This document shows positions 26,176 through 39,945 of a stretch of DNA of 64,000 nt, piece by piece. The stretch spans positions 62,001 through 126,000 of the forward strand of contig JAUPFP010000025.1 of the NCBI GenBank assembly GCA_036925085.1. The letters are read 5' to 3'. The position numbers were made by a program, and so were the translations under genes. The notes below the pieces were generated by a model, which was given only the letters and a program-made list of their open reading frames with translations, ran no database searches and was not told where the DNA came from. Numbering within the stretch: position 1 is the first letter of the stretch; each line of letters opens with the position of its first letter. The stretch is from Brachycybe producta. Taxonomy: Eukaryota > Arthropoda > Diplopoda > Playtdesmida > Andrognathidae.

Positions 26176-29100
26176 ATGGCCGATATTCCACCGCGTGAGA
26201 TTCGTATCTTGGAGACGGCAACCGACATTCAAGAACGTCGAGAACAAGTCCTCTCAAGATATTCCGAATTCAAGTCGGAAGCTCGTTCGAAACGAGACAA
26301 ACTAGAAGACTCGCGACGTTTTCAGTACTTCAAACGGGATGCTGATGAACTCGAATCGTGGATTCTCGAGAAGTTGCAGGCGGCATCCGATGAGAACTAC
26401 AAGGATCCGACTAACCTTCAGGCGAAAATTCAGAAACATCAGGCTTTCGAGGCGGAAGTTGCAGCTCACAGCAATGCTATTCTCGTTCTCGACAAGACTG
26501 GAATGGAAATGGTTAACCAGGGACATTTTGCGTCGACCACGATCAAGGTTTTTTCCCTGATAATAATTTTTTCCTTTTTTTTCTTGACGTTTGTTTTGAG
26601 TTTATTTGTTTCTTCGTAGCTTCGTCTTGAAGAACTTCATCGTCTTTGGGAACTTCTCTTGTCCCGTTTGGCCGATAAAGGTCAGAAGTTGCAACAAGCT
26701 TTGATTCTTGTTCAGTTTCTGCGACAATGCGACGAAGTCATGTTCTGGATTAACGATAAGGTTGTTGACCTCTTTTCGACGGTCTTTTATTTTTCTTTTA
26801 CGTTGCTGATTTTCTTTGTTTAAATTAGGAAGCTTTTGTGACGACCGAAGAATTTGGACAAGATTTGGAACATGTCGAAGTTTTACAGCGTAAATTCGAT
26901 GAGTTTCAAAAGGACATGGCGTCGCAGGAATATCGTGTGACGGAAGTGAATAATTTGGCCGATAAACTGGTTGTCGAAGGTCATCCTGAGCAAGAGACGA
27001 TCGTTCGCCGCAAGGAGGTAACATTGAAAACAAATTTGAGACTCATTCTATTCTCGATTGGAAGTGGACGGCCACATTTTTATCTCGATCATTCTGAATA
27101 TGATTATGAGTCAATTATTTGAATTGTTTTGAGTTGAATTTCTGTTGATTTTTTTTTTTTTTTTTTTACTATTGTTACGATAGGATTTAAACGAGGCTTG
27201 GTTACGTCTCAAATCACTCGCTTTGCTTCGACAAGAAAAGCTGTTTGGAGCTCACGAGATCCAACGTTTCAATCGTGATGCAGACGAAACTATCGCTTGG
27301 ATTACCGAAAAAGACGTAGTCATCTCTTCTGACGATTACGGTCGTGACTTGGCCAGCGTCCAAGCACTGCAACGTAAACATGAGGGCATCGAGAGAGACT
27401 TAGCTGCTCTGGAAGACAAAGTTGTAACGCTCGGTCAAGAGGCCGAACGATTGTGCGCCATTCACGACGACCACGGTCCTCAGATTCAAAACAAACATGC
27501 CGAAATTGTACAAACTTGGGAAGACCTGAAGACTAAAGTCAGTCGATTTACTGAACGATTTTAGATGGACGACACTAAACGTATTCGTTCTGATGTTTCA
27601 GGCCGAAGAACGAAAGAAACGTCTCGACGATTCGTATTATCTTCATCGTTTTCTTGCCGATTTTCGTGATCTCATTTCGTGGATCAACGACACGAAAGCT
27701 GTAATTTCGGCCGACGAGCTTGCAAAGGATGTTGCGGGTGCCGAGTCTTTGCTCGAAAGACATCAGGAACACAAGGTTTTGACGAGATTGAAGATTGTAA
27801 ATTTCTGAATTATTATATTTAACGATGATTTGAATATAGGGTGAGATTGATGCTCGTGAGGACAGTTTTCACGCAACTGCCGAAGCTGGGCAGGTGCTCT
27901 TAGCCAACGATCACTACGCTTCGGACGAGGTCAGAGAGAAACTCGTAACGCTTGCAAGCGAAAAGACGTCTCTTCTCGGACTCTGGGAGGAACGACGCAT
28001 CTTATACGAGCAATGCATGGATCTGCAGCTGTTTTATCGTGACACCGAACAAGCCGACACTTGGATGGCAAAACAAGAAGTTCGAGAACCGTTTTTGTAC
28101 TTAGAATAATGACAGATTACTGAAACTTTGACCTGTTTTTTAGGCTTTCTTAGCTAACGAAGATCTGGGAGATTCGTTAGACAGTGTTGAAGCACTCATC
28201 AAGAAACACGAAGATTTCGAGAAATCTCTTGCAGCACAGGAGGAGAAAATCAAGGCTCTGGATGAATTTGCAACGAAATTGATCGAGGGACAGCATTATG
28301 CTGCTGACGATGTTGCTCAACGACGAGCAACTGTAAGGACATTTTTTCTCTAGGCCATTTAGCCGTTTCGATTATAAACTGTTATTTTATTTAGCTTTTG
28401 GAACGTCGAGCAGCTCTTCTCGATAAATCTCATCAGCGACGTTCTCGTCTCGAAGATTCCTATCGTTTGCAACAGTTTGAGCGTGACTGCGACGAAACTA
28501 AAGGTTGGATAAACGAAAAGCTTAAGTTTGCCACTGACGACAACTACTTGGATCCGACGAACTTGAATGGAAAGGTTCAGAAACATCAGAACTTTGAGCA
28601 AGAATTGAATGCAAATAAAAGCCGAATCGACGATATTGTTAGCACGGGACAAGAACTCGTGGAATCGAAACATTACGCCTCTGATCGCATCACGTGCGTT
28701 AGAAAACGGTGGAAACCATTTAACACGAAATGGAAGGGATCCGTGTATTTTTTTAGTGTTAAACGAATTTCGTGTTGAGCGGTTTCTTCTGTATTTGATG
28801 TCGAGATTTGAATTTGAAATTTGATTTTGATCGTAAATGTGTTTTGTTATTAAAGCCTTCGCATGACAGAGATCGTTCAACTTTGGGAGTCGTTGGTCGA
28901 ATCGACCGATCGCAAAGGAACGAAATTGACGGAAGCGAGTCAACAGCAACAGTTTAATCGTGGTGTCGAAGACATCGAGATTTGGCTGTCGGAGATCGAA
29001 GGTCAGCTGTTGTCGGAAGATTACGGCAAAGATCTGACCAGTGTTCAGAATCTGATGAAGAAACATACTTTGCTGGAGTCGGATGTGACATCACATCAAG

Positions 29101-32100
29101 ATCGTGTCGATGGCGTCGTTCTTCAAGCAGAGCAATTCATAGAGCAAGATCACTTTGACGCTGATTCGATCAGAGCCAAGCAGACTGCTTTGGTCGAGCG
29201 TTACAATGCGCTTCATCATCCGATTCAATTGCGAAAGCAGCGTCTTGCAGATTCACTTAAAGTTCAACAATTGTTTAGAGATGTCGAAGATGAAGAAGCT
29301 TGGATTCGCGAGAAGGAACCGATTGCAGCATCCACGAATCGTGGCCGCGATCTTATTGGCGTTCAGAATTTGATTAAGAAACATCAAGCGGTTCTGGCCG
29401 AGATCAATAATCACGAGAATCGTGTTCGAGGTGTTTGTCAGACCGGTGAAGAATTGATTGCCGAAGGTCACTTTGCATCCGACGAAATCCGCTCTCGCAT
29501 TTTGAGTTTGAGCGAAAAGTGGCACAATTTGAAGGTTTGGAGTTTTCCGACTTGTAAAAAAAAATCTATCCGGATATTTTCTGAAACTATTTTTTCTCGC
29601 AGGAAAAGGCCCTTCAACGCAAGCAGGACCTCGAAGATTCGTTGCAAGCTCATCAGTACTTTGCCGATGCAAACGAAGCCGAATCGTGGATGAAAGAGAA
29701 GGAACCGATTGTAGCCAGTGCCGATTTCGGTAAAGACGAAGATTCGGCCGAAGCGCTTCTTAAGAAACATGAAGCGCTCATGTCGGATCTCGAAGCTTTC
29801 GGTTCAAGTATTCAACAGCTAAGAGAACAGGCGCAATCTTGTCGTGTATGTTAAAGACAGTTTCCGAAATGCTTTTTTTCAGCTGGCTGAATTAATTATC
29901 TTTATATTTCAGCAACAAGAGGCGCCAGTTATCGATCATGCCGGCAAAGAATTTGTTATGGCTCTTTACGACTATACGGAAAAGTCTCCACGTGAAGTCT
30001 CGATGAAAAAAGGTGATGTACTCACACTTCTGAACTCGAACAACAAGGATTGGTGGAAGGTAGAGGTGAACGATCGACAAGGTTTCGTTCCGGCAGCCTA
30101 CGTGAAGAAGATTGACGCTGGTTTATCTGCCAGTCAGCAGAATCTGGCTGATACGAGCAGCATCGTAGCCCGTCAGACACAGATAGAAGCTCAGTAAGTG
30201 GCTTTTTTATGATTTTTTGGTTGACGATTTTGTTTTACTAACCGAATTTTTATATCTGGAGGTACGAGAACTTGATGTCTTCGTGTAATGATCGTCGTAA
30301 CCGATTGGCAGAATCGTGCAAAGCTTATCAGCTTGTCCGAGAAGCTTCGGAATTGGCTCAGTGGATCAAAGACAAGGAACAGTTTGCATACGTCGAGGAT
30401 ATCGGTGACGATCTGGAACAAGTCGAAGTTCTTCAAAAGAAGTTCGATGATTTCCAGGCGGATCTGAAAGCTAACGAAGTGCGTCTTGCCGAAATGAACG
30501 AGATTGCAATGCAGCTCATGAGTCTCGGAAAGACGGACGCTGCCATGAAGATTCAGACACAGATCGAGGTCAATTTTATTCGTCGCATTTATCATTTCGG
30601 TGTTACTTAACGTAATCTGTTAACGGATTTTTAGGATCTGAACAATAAGTGGCAGCAGTTGCAACATTCGACTCAGGAGAGAGCAACTCAGTTGGGAAGT
30701 GCGCACGAAGTTCAGCGTTTTCATCGTGATGTCGACGAGACTAAGGATTGGATTCAGGAGAAAGACGATGCTTTGGATAACGATGATTACGGAAAGGACC
30801 TCCGCAGCGTTCAGACTTTGCAACGCAAGCACGAGGGTCTCGAGCGAGATTTGGCTGCTTTAGGCGATAAGGTGCTTTACTATCTTTAAGATTCTTCACA
30901 GATGAGCGACTTTTAGTGGTTGAGATGGACTGCAAAAAGTGGTCGACGTGAAATCGAAACTGACCACTCGAATAAACACGTTGTAGCGTAGTTAAAGGAA
31001 CTACAGACAGTGGTTGTATAGAGTCGACTCGAGTGGTTGGCCTCGACCACACGCTGACCACTTTTTGCAGTTAGTTCTGTTGAACCGTCTGAGTCATACT
31101 TCATTTTAACAATTGTTTTCGTTTTGTTGTTTTGTTATAGATTCGTCAGTTGGATGAAACTGCCAACCGTTTGATGCAGACTCACCCTGAAGCGGCCGAG
31201 ACGATTTACGCAAAACAGACTGAAATCAATGAAGAATGGACGCAGTTGACATCAAAGGCCAACGCTCGTAAAGAGAAGCTGCTCGATTCGTACGATCTGC
31301 AACGTTTCCTTAGTGACTATAGGTTTGAATGAGCGGATCGAATGGCGTCCTCTTTTCCGTTTCAAACTAATAACTGTAATATTTATTTCATTCAGAGATC
31401 TGATGTCGTGGATTAACAGCATGATGGCGTTGGTTTCGGCGGATGAGTTGGCGAGTGATGTGACCGGAGCCGAAGCTTTGCTCGAAAGACATCAGGTAAT
31501 TTTTTTAGTCAATTATCGTTTGTTCTTTAAGATTGTGGTCAGATAATTATTTTTTAATTAATGGTCACAAGTTGGTTTCTTTTTTCTCGTCTTTTTTTTT
31601 TTTCATTTCTATCGTTTTTCTTCGTTTTTTTCTTTTCTTTCGTTACTTCCGTTGTTTCATTTATTTTTTTAATTCCTACAAAAGAATTGCCGTTCAGAAC
31701 TCGACGTCCATTACGGCATTCCTCAGGTACTCGATCATATTTATAAATGTCAAACTCGGACTAAACGTCGAGTTGCTTGTTAGTTTTGGAAACTTGTTTG
31801 ACTCGCTTTTTTTGCAAGTGATTATTAAGGTTAATAATTCCGACAGCATTGTGAGTTTTGTTTCGTTGTCATTTGACACAACTTAGGGTCTTTACAGACG
31901 AGCGAGTTAACAGTGGTTTAGTTGGGCTGCAAAAAATGGTCGAAAACGACGAGCATAATGGCAAATGTATGGCTTGAAAAGCGTTCCGAGCAGTTCGCGT
32001 GAACTGCTTCTTAGCCATTGACGGACTGCAGTAGTTTGATTGTAGTCGATAAAACGACTGCGTTTCTTGTTTACACATCGATCACTTTGCTGCTACCACT

Positions 32101-35100
32101 CACGTCTTTATGATGGAGTAAGAGTAACTAAAGTGTTTCTTCTGAATGGCTACTGCAGCCGTTCATGTGGTCTATTACGACCACTTTTTGCAGTTCAATC
32201 AACTACGCTGTTACCACTTTCCAACCACGGTTAGACGATTCGAATGGTCGGTTCGGTGACACGCCTACTACTTTTTGCAGATCATCTCGACCACTAAAAG
32301 TTGTTCGTCTGTGAACGCCCTTAGTCTTGTGTTGAAATCGTTTGTTTGCCAAAGAAATTTTGGCGCTTTAACAGTTTGTGTTTTTTTTTTGCACTGTTTG
32401 TTTGTGAACTAAAAACTTTGGGTTTGATTGTTAATTTTTTTTGATAACATTTGAAAATTGTTTCATAATTTCGATCCTAATTATTACAATATTTTAGGAT
32501 GTCGACTAACAGCATTTTTATTGTCATGAAATATTTTTTTTGATTTCTGAAAAGTGTATTTTTTTAAAAAAAAATTTAATTAACCCACTGATTTTAATGT
32601 AGGAGCACCGTACTGAAATCGATGCTCGCTCGGGAACGTTCCAGGCGTTCGAACTGTTTGGACAGCAGCTGCTGCAGAATGGACATTACGCAAGCATCGA
32701 GGTCCAAGAAAACCTCGAAAAAATGAATGAAGCTCGTAACGAGTTGGAGAAGTGCGTCTTTAATTGTTATTTTGATAGTTTTGCATATTTATATTTTTAT
32801 AATTGTACTTAAACAGAGCTTGGATTGCACGAAGAATGAAGTTAGATCAATGTCTCGAACTCCAGCTTTTTTATCGTGATTGCGAACAGGCCGAAAACTG
32901 GATGGCCAGTCGAGAGGCATTCTTGGCAAGCGACGAAGTCGACAGCGATGGCGACAATGTCGAAGCTCTGATCAAAAAACACGAGGACTTCGATAAGGCC
33001 ATCGGTGCTCAGGAAGATAAAATTGGATCTCTGCACATTTTTGCCGATCAGCTTATTGCTTCTGAACATTATGCTTCTCCAAATGTTGCCGACAAGCTCG
33101 AGGCCGTGCTCGATAGGTCGGTTTGCACGTCTTTTTCTTGCGGAATTTCTGGCCGTTTACGATATAATTCGAATATTTTCATATTTCGCTTTTTTTTTTA
33201 GATGGCGTCATTTGAAGGATGCTTTAATTGAGAAGCGTTCGAAGCTCGGCGAGTCACAGTCTCTGCAGCAGTTCAGTCGTGATGCCGACGAGATCGAAAA
33301 TTGGATTGCCGAACGACTTCAGATGGCAACGGATGAATCTTATAAAGATCCTGCTAACATTCAGGTTTACAGATCGTTATTTTTACGTATTAAGCGATGT
33401 TGTCATACTTTGAAGTGGTTTTATGGTGGAAACACTCTTCAGACTTTGGTTGTTCTGTCTTTCAGGAGCAGACTGGAGAGAAAATTGAAAGTGTTTTAGA
33501 AAGTAGAAGGGTAGCTCAATCAATTAGGGGTATTTTGTTGTTGATGTCTTTAAAAATAAGCTTTTTTTTGAAAGATGTTAACATTAAAATTCTGTTAAGT
33601 GATTGAGTCACTCTTCTAGTTTCTAACACACTTTCAATTTCTCTGTAGTCGTTGCTTTTGAAAAACGTAGAACTTCAGCTGTTCTTAAACAACTTTAATT
33701 TCTGTTTTTTTAGAGTAAGCATCAGAAACATCAGTCATTCGAAGCCGAGCTCGGTGCCAATGCGGAACGCATTCAGGCGGTTCTGTCTATGGGTCAAAAT
33801 CTGATCGATCGTCACCAGTGTGCTGGCAGCGAGGACGCCGTTCACACTAGACTGATGGCTATTGCAGAGCAATGGGAATATTTGACTCACAAATCGTCTG
33901 AAAAGAGCATGAAGTTGAAGGAGGCGAATAAGCAGCGAACATTCAATGCTGCCGTGAAAGACATTGATTTCTGGTTAGGAGAGGTATAATGAGTCGGTTT
34001 TCTCTTTTATACAGTTGCAGGTTATGATTATAATTCGTTGTTTGCTGTCGTTTGTAGGTTGAGTCGCTTTTGATGTCAGAGGATTCCGGAAAGGATCTTG
34101 CTTCTGTTCAGAATTTGATCAAGAAACATCAGTTGGTCGAGGCTGACATCAACGCTCACGAAGATCGTATTCGTGACATGAATTATCAGGCTGACAGTTT
34201 GGTCGAGAGTGGTCAGTTCGACACTGCTTCCATTCAGGAGAAGAGACATTCTATCAACGAGCGTTACGAAAGAATCAAGAATCTTGCCGGTCATCGTCGT
34301 GCGAGACTTAACGAAGCTAATACTTTGCATCAGTTTTTCAGAGATATCGCGGATGAGGAATCGTGGATAAAGTGGGTTTGCAATTTGATAACGTTTTTCA
34401 CCATCATGAGATTAAGAAATTAACATTTTTTTAACCTAATTTTCAAGGGAAAAGAAACTTCTGGTCAGTTCTGATGACTACGGCCGCGATCTGACTGGCG
34501 TTCAGAATCTAAAGAAGAAACAGAAACGTTTGGAGGCTGAGCTCGCAAGTCACGAGCCTACGATTCAGGCCGTACAAGATGCTGGAGAGAAACTGATGGC
34601 CGAGAGTAACCTCGGAGTTCCCGAAATCGAACAACGTCTTCGTATGTTGAATCAGGCTTGGTCCGAATTGAAACAGATGGCAACTGCTCGTGGTCAAAAA
34701 CTGGACGAATCTCTTTCATATCAACAATTTTTGGCTAAAGTAGAAGAGGAAGAAGCTTGGATCAGCGAGAAACAGCAGTTGCTTTCTGTCGAAGACTATG
34801 GAGATACGATGGCCGCCGTTCAAGGACTTTTGAAGAAACACGACGCGTTCGAAACAGACTTCAACGTTCACCGCGATCGTTGTTTGGACATCATTGCTGC
34901 CGGTCGACAGTTAGTACACGATGGAAACCATCATGCAGAAAACGTTGAGATACGCTGCCAGCAGCTTCAGGCTCGTCTCGACTCGCTCGAGGCTACGGCA
35001 CGTCGTCGTAAAGTGAAGCTTATGGATAACTCTGCGTATCTGCAGTTCATGTGGAAGGCGGACGTCGTCGAAAGCTGGGTTGAAGATAAGGAAGTCCACG

Positions 35101-38100
35101 TTCGCTCCGAGGATTACGGTCGCGATCTATCTTCCGTTCAGACGTTACTGACGAAACAGGAGACGTTTGATGCCGGACTCGCTGCGTTCGAACACGAAGG
35201 AATTCAGAACATAACAGCCCTTAAGGACCAACTGGTTGCAGCCAATCACGATCAGACGCCAGCCATTGTCAAGCGTCATGGCGATGTTTGGGGAAGATGG
35301 CAGAAGCTTTTGGCTGATTCTTTGGAACGCAAACAGCGTCTCATGTTGATGCAGGAGCAGTTCCGTCAGATTGAAGATCTTTACTTGACCTTCGCGAAAA
35401 AGGCTTCCGCTTTCAACAGTTGGTTTGAGAATGCCGAGGAGGATCTTACGGATCCAGTTCGATGCAACTCCATCGAAGAGATCAAAGTCTGCATCCATTT
35501 TTGTCACGTTTTTTTTAATCGGATCTGACTGTTCCGTCTTTTTTTTTTCAGGCGCTTCGTGAGGCTCATGCTCAGTTTCAGGCTTCGTTGACTTCGGCTC
35601 AAGCCGACTTCGAGCAACTGGCCGCTCTCGATCATCAGATCAAGAGTTTCAATGTCGGTCCGAATCCATACACTTGGTTCACTATGGAAGCGTTGGACGA
35701 CACCTGGCGCAATTTGCAGAAAATAATTAAGGCACTTTTACACACAAAATCTCAAGAGGGAAACTTTGCATTCGAAATTACTCGATAAAACCGCTTTTTC
35801 TGCATTGGAACTCTGTTTTGAGGCTATAATTTCTTGTGCTTAGTTTTCGTCTTGGTTTTCGCCTTAGTTCTCTATTTTTTTTAAATGAAAGGGACCTTGG
35901 TTATTGAACGTATTCCTTTGCTTTAGGAACGTGATTCTGAATTGGCAAAGGAAGCTCAGCGCCAAGAGGAGAATGATAAACTTCGCAAGGAGTTTGCGAA
36001 ACACGCCAACGCGTTCCATCAATGGATTACAGAGACGAGGTCTGCAGCGGACAAAAGTTCCGACATTATTCTCGTGTTTAAGATATTTTATGAACAGCTG
36101 ATTTACGAACTCTGATTATTCTGCAGTTATAGAAGGGAAACACTAAGGAGAAATAAGTGTTTTAGAAACTAGAATGGTAGCTAAATCATTTAATGAAAAT
36201 AAATTTTAATAATTGAGTTACCCTTCTAGTTTCTAAAACGCTTACAATTTTTTTTCTACATTTCAAAAGCAACACTAAGGAGAAATAGAACTAGAACGGA
36301 TAGCTCAATTATTTAATAGTATCTTTCAAAATAAACTTTCTACATACAAAATATAAACAAACATCTTCAGCTTAATGTTGGGTGATTTTAAAAATTCCAT
36401 TAAAAAGCTTACTTTAAAAGATGTCAAACATGGAAATAATAATTATATGATTGAGCCTACCTTCCTAGTTTTTAAAACACGTTCAAGTTTCTCTTAATTT
36501 TGCTTCTGAAAGTCAGATTAACCAGAGTTCGAGAAGCGTTTTCACTTTAAAACCATCTTAAGTAATAATCCGATCTTTTTTTTTGTGTGTCTTTTTTATG
36601 GAAATTCATTTGATGTTTTGAAACGGGATTACGTCATTTTCAACACAGATTGTGGCTTTTGGATGGGTTATTATCTTTTTTTTATACTTAATCTTTTCTA
36701 CTTTCTAGTGTTGTTTTTCTTTGCGTGTTTCTGTTTTAAAATTGTCAATATTCAAAATATGAAAAAAAAATGTAATTTATGTATTTCAGTTCTTCAATGC
36801 TCGAAGGAACTGGAACGTTAGAGGCTCAATTGGAAGCCACCAAGGTTACTTATGAGTTCCATGCTTAGTTTTTTTTTTTTTGTCATTTCGTTCACGTCTA
36901 ACTCATCATTTCTGTTTCGAACTGTTGTAAATATAGCGGAAGGCAGCCGAAGTTCGTGCCCGTCGAACTGATCTGAAGAAAATAGAAGACCTCGGTGCTC
37001 TTCTGGAAGAACATCTCATTCTGGACAATCGTTATACGGAACACAGCACGGTTGGTTTAGCCCAACAGTGGGATCAATTGGATCAACTCGGAATGCGAAT
37101 GCAGCACAATTTGGACCAACAGATCCAGGCCAGGTATTGGTTTCTTCGATAACTTGGTGTTTACGTTATGTGTTTTAATATTGTTCTCCTCGTTTAGAAA
37201 CCAGAGTGGAGTGAGTGAAGATGCCCTTAAGGAATTCAGCATGATGTTTAAGTGAGCATTAGGAATCTTTTTCAAAACGAATTCATTGTTTTGCTTATTT
37301 ATTACGAGAACGAGATTAGACGCGTACGTGTACATGAGACGTGGTCAATTTGGTGATTTCGAAATTTCTCAAATGGCTCTAGCAACCAAAGGGCAATTCG
37401 AAACGCCGTGAAATTACTTAAATACTCGAAGAACCTAATAAGGAATACATATAATTATTCTTAAAAGTAGAAAGAAGTTTCTGAAGAACAAAATGTTGTT
37501 TGCAAAATGGACCTTTTTGAGGTCAGTGACCTTTAATATGGGTCGAACGAGTGTGCAATAAAAATCCCCTTAAATATTGCAACCACAAACGACTGTAAAA
37601 CCGGACAACAACATTTAAACCATTTTCTGTTTTTGTAAAACGTCAAATTTCACATAATATTTTGTCTATGGCGTCGTCACAGCACGTACCAACGCTGTAG
37701 TGTCTCTACGGCTCTTATCTTACTAATAATCGTTGTCGTTTTTACGTATAAAAGGCATTTCGACAAAGAGAAGACCGGTCGTCTCAACCACCAGGAGTTT
37801 AAGTCTTGCCTTCGAGCTCTCGGTTACGACCTTCCGATGGTCGAAGAAGGACAACCCGATCCTGAGTTTCAAACGATCCTGGATTCGGTTGATCCTAATC
37901 GAGACGGTTACGTCTCACTTCAGGAATACATGGCGTTCATGATAAGCCGCGAAACGGAGAATGTTCATTCGAGCGAAGAGATCGAGAACGCTTTCCGTGC
38001 TATCACATCGGGAGAACGTCTCTACGTCACTGCCGACGAACTTTACACAGTACGACAGATGCGTTTTAGGCGATAATTCGTTGATTTACGTTTCTGAGTA

Positions 38101-38254
38101 TTTTTTTTCTTCTTCTGTTAAATAGAATCTCACAAAAGAAATGGCCGATTATTGCGTTCAGCGTATGAAACCTTATGTAGATCCTAAGACGGGACGTCCG
38201 ATCGCTGGAGCTTTAGATTACATGGAGTTTACTCGCAACCTGTTTCAGAATTAA
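26176..38254 (+). CDS. alpha-Spec: Alpha-spectrin
   Basis: Actin-crosslinking scaffold of the submembrane skeleton, paired with beta-spectrin. Twenty-eight exons: 26176-26547, 26620-26760, 26829-27017, 27184-27537, 27602-27775, 27840-28079, 28144-28332, 28395-28693, 28856-29534, 29603-29845, 29913-30193, 30262-30568, 30635-30871, 31141-31322, 31396-31495, 32603-32751, 32817-33116, 33202-33364, 33714-33983, 34058-34371, 34448-35486, 35552-35731, 35927-36039, 36790-36844, 36937-37133, 37198-37251, 37755-38049 and 38126-38254. They sum to 7,245 bases, 2,414 residues (fly 2,415). Spectrin repeats run throughout ([16 protein letters not shown] in the first), an SH3 domain sits at about 970-1030 ([28 protein letters not shown]), and two EF hands near the C terminus ([28 protein letters not shown]). 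After HQWITET the model lacks several residues present in human. One intron (35732-35926) has a GC donor; introns carry family A and C MITEs. Confidence 0.97.
30890..31096. mobile_element. Family C MITE, spectrin intron
   Basis: GCGACTTTTAGTGG, GGACTGCAAAAAGTGGTCG on the left and GACCACTTTTTGCAG on the right. It makes up most of the 269-base intron; without it the intron would be about 65 bases. Confidence 0.7.
31886..32320. mobile_element. Family C MITE with TTA target duplication (PIF/Harbinger-like)
   Basis: Left end GGGTCTTTACAGACGAGCGA and right end complement (TCGTCTGTGAACGCCC) are flanked by TTA on both sides (31883-31885 and 32321-32323). A TWA duplication with GG-starting termini is the PIF/Harbinger signature. 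Internal CCACTTTTTGCAG copies suggest a second copy inside. It lies in the 1.1-kb intron 31496-32602. Confidence 0.7.
33391..33702. mobile_element. Family A hairpin MITE, spectrin intron
   Basis: Left core TAGAAGGGTAGCTCAATCA (about 33505), right core CTCTTCTAGTTTCTAACA (about 33611), with both outer arms present. It fills nearly the whole 349-base intron 33365-33713. Confidence 0.75.
36075..36570. mobile_element. Two family A elements, spectrin intron
   Basis: A compact copy (about 36080-36270) with TTATGAACAGCTGATTTACG terminus and both cores, followed by a longer copy ending near 36560 with CTTCTGAAAGTCAGA and GCGTTTTCACTTTAAAACCA outer arm. Intron 36040-36789. Confidence 0.7.
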
Positions 38255-38433
38255 CAGAGTTTAAAAGAGAAGTATCATCTTTTTTAGTGTTTTTTTAGCA
38301 TTGTATACTCGTAGCCTTTATGTATTTATTCCACTTTACGTCTCGGTTTAGCAGCTATTACTATTAACGATAAATCAATCAATTATCGCTTCGGTGTCTC
38401 GATATATCGCTTCCTTTTTAAACGTAATGCCCT
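38255..38433 (+). other. Alpha-spectrin 3' untranslated region
   Basis: I find no AATAAA or ATTAAA here; the first AATAAA is at 38485-38490, inside the adjacent MITE. Confidence 0.5.
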
Positions 38434-38716
38434 GGATCACACATGCGCAAAAATAGGCAGAAAATAGGGAGAGAAAAAAATCAGAATAAAGTTTCAGCTC
38501 TTGTTTTAAAAAAACTAGTGGAGAACAAATAGAAAGGTGGAGCTATAAAGAATGACGCTTTCCTATTGGCTAATAAAATGTAATTCTGTGTGATAGAACA
38601 GGAAGAATTTTCAGCGTTTTTTTTTATTACTTAATTTCAGCTAAATAGAATGGAATTATTCAAATTAGATAAATTCCTTATTTTCAGTCGAATTTTTTTC
38701 CTTGCATGTGTGATTA
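38434..38716. mobile_element. Family I MITE, copy 1, carrying a poly(A) signal
   Basis: Termini GGATCACACATGCGC and the complement of ATAATCACACATGCAAGG. Shares GGAGAACAAATAGAAA and TTTCCTATTGGCTAATAA... blocks with copy 2. AATAAA at 38485-38490. Confidence 0.7.
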
Positions 38717-38717
38717 T

Positions 38718-39058
38718 GGATAACACATGCAGAAAAGTAAAAAACCAAGCAGAAAATAAGAATACAAAAAAGAAGAAAGTTTCTGCTTTCCTTTGCGTTT
38801 AATGTTTCTTGTGCATTAAAATCAAAAGCACAATATTTTTGAGTTTATAAGGAGAGAACAAATAGAAAAAGGAGCTTTAAAGCTTTAAAGAATGAAGCCT
38901 TTCTATTGGCTAATAACATGAAATTCCGTCTTCTGGTTGAACAGATTTGAACAAATTTTATCATTTTTTTCTGCCTATTTTTCAGCCAAAATAGAGAATG
39001 ATTCAAATTAGACAAAAATTTTATCAGTCGAATTTTTTTTCCCCTGCATGTGTGATCC
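38718..39058. mobile_element. Family I MITE, copy 2, tandem with copy 1
   Basis: Starts GGATAACACATGCAGAAAAG, ends CCCTGCATGTGTGATCC. One base separates it from copy 1. Confidence 0.75.
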
Positions 39059-39746
39059 ATCCCTTAAAAGTAATTTTACTGATTATTATTAAGGCTTGGA
39101 TGTTTTATTTAGCTCTAATATAGACTTTGATAATTAATTAGTATCTCTGTTTGCAGCTATTCTGAAAAACAATTTTTTGATTGTAAATCCTTTTTTATTC
39201 TCGAAAAAAAAAAAGTTTCCGCTTTGAATCTTCTAACGATATTTACTTAGATAGGGGGGTTAATCAAATAAACCTTTAGAGACATAATAATTAATATTCT
39301 TGTAATCGCTGCCATTCTCGGTCCCAGTTTATAAATTTTTATTCAATTAATATCCTTATTAGTTGAAATAAAGTTCAATTATTTTAAAGGCTTCATCAAA
39401 AAAACGGGTCTTTTTTCTTCTTCTCCATTTGCTTTCATCTTTTTTCGGCCCGATGAATCGCTAGCTTTATGTTTTTCGTTCTGATTAAGAAAATGTTTCA
39501 AACGTTAGTAGTTTTATTAATTGCCGCTGTCGAGAAACGACGTTAAACTATTTACTTTAACGGGTTTCGAGGCTTGAAATTTCCCAAGATCGGACGTGAA
39601 TAATACCTGAAATGAAGTTACGATCAAAACGAATGTCTCATTTAGTGGCGTTTACACGAAACCGAAAAGTTCGACGTATCAAAACGGTTTTAGAAAAAGT
39701 ACGAATAAACTTTTCGGTATAAATAGAGCTCAAAAGAGTAAGGACT
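39059..39746. other. AT-rich intergenic stretch
   Basis: No gene or repeat family recognised between the spectrin 3' region and the third family I copy. Confidence 0.5.
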
Positions 39747-39925
39747 GGATCCCACATGCATTTAAAAAAGCAGAAAATAATAATCGGATAACAAAAAGTC
39801 TACTAAGGTATTGAACCTAAAATATACTTCGTCTTATCCGATTTCTTGTGTTAACCATATTCCACTGTGTTTAAATTATGATAAAATTCCGTTTTCAGTT
39901 GGCTTTTTTTTCTGCATGTGGGACC
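39747..39925. mobile_element. Family I MITE, copy 3, short
   Basis: GGATCCCACATGCA at the left and TCTGCATGTGGGACC at the right, with GCAGAAAATAATAATCGG inside as in the other copies. Confidence 0.7.
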
Positions 39926-39945
39926 TTATAAAAATGGCGTTCCCA

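Noticed and set aside
28359-29066. 235-codon open frame on the minus strand inside alpha-spectrin
   Set aside because: It is antisense to two well-supported spectrin exons and their intron; its composition mirrors the sense codons and it has no domain signature.
37314-37411. Possible extra exon in a spectrin intron reading [16 protein letters not shown]
   Set aside because: Looks protein-like, but the only nearby acceptor puts it out of phase with the preceding exon and reaches a stop; no donor follows.
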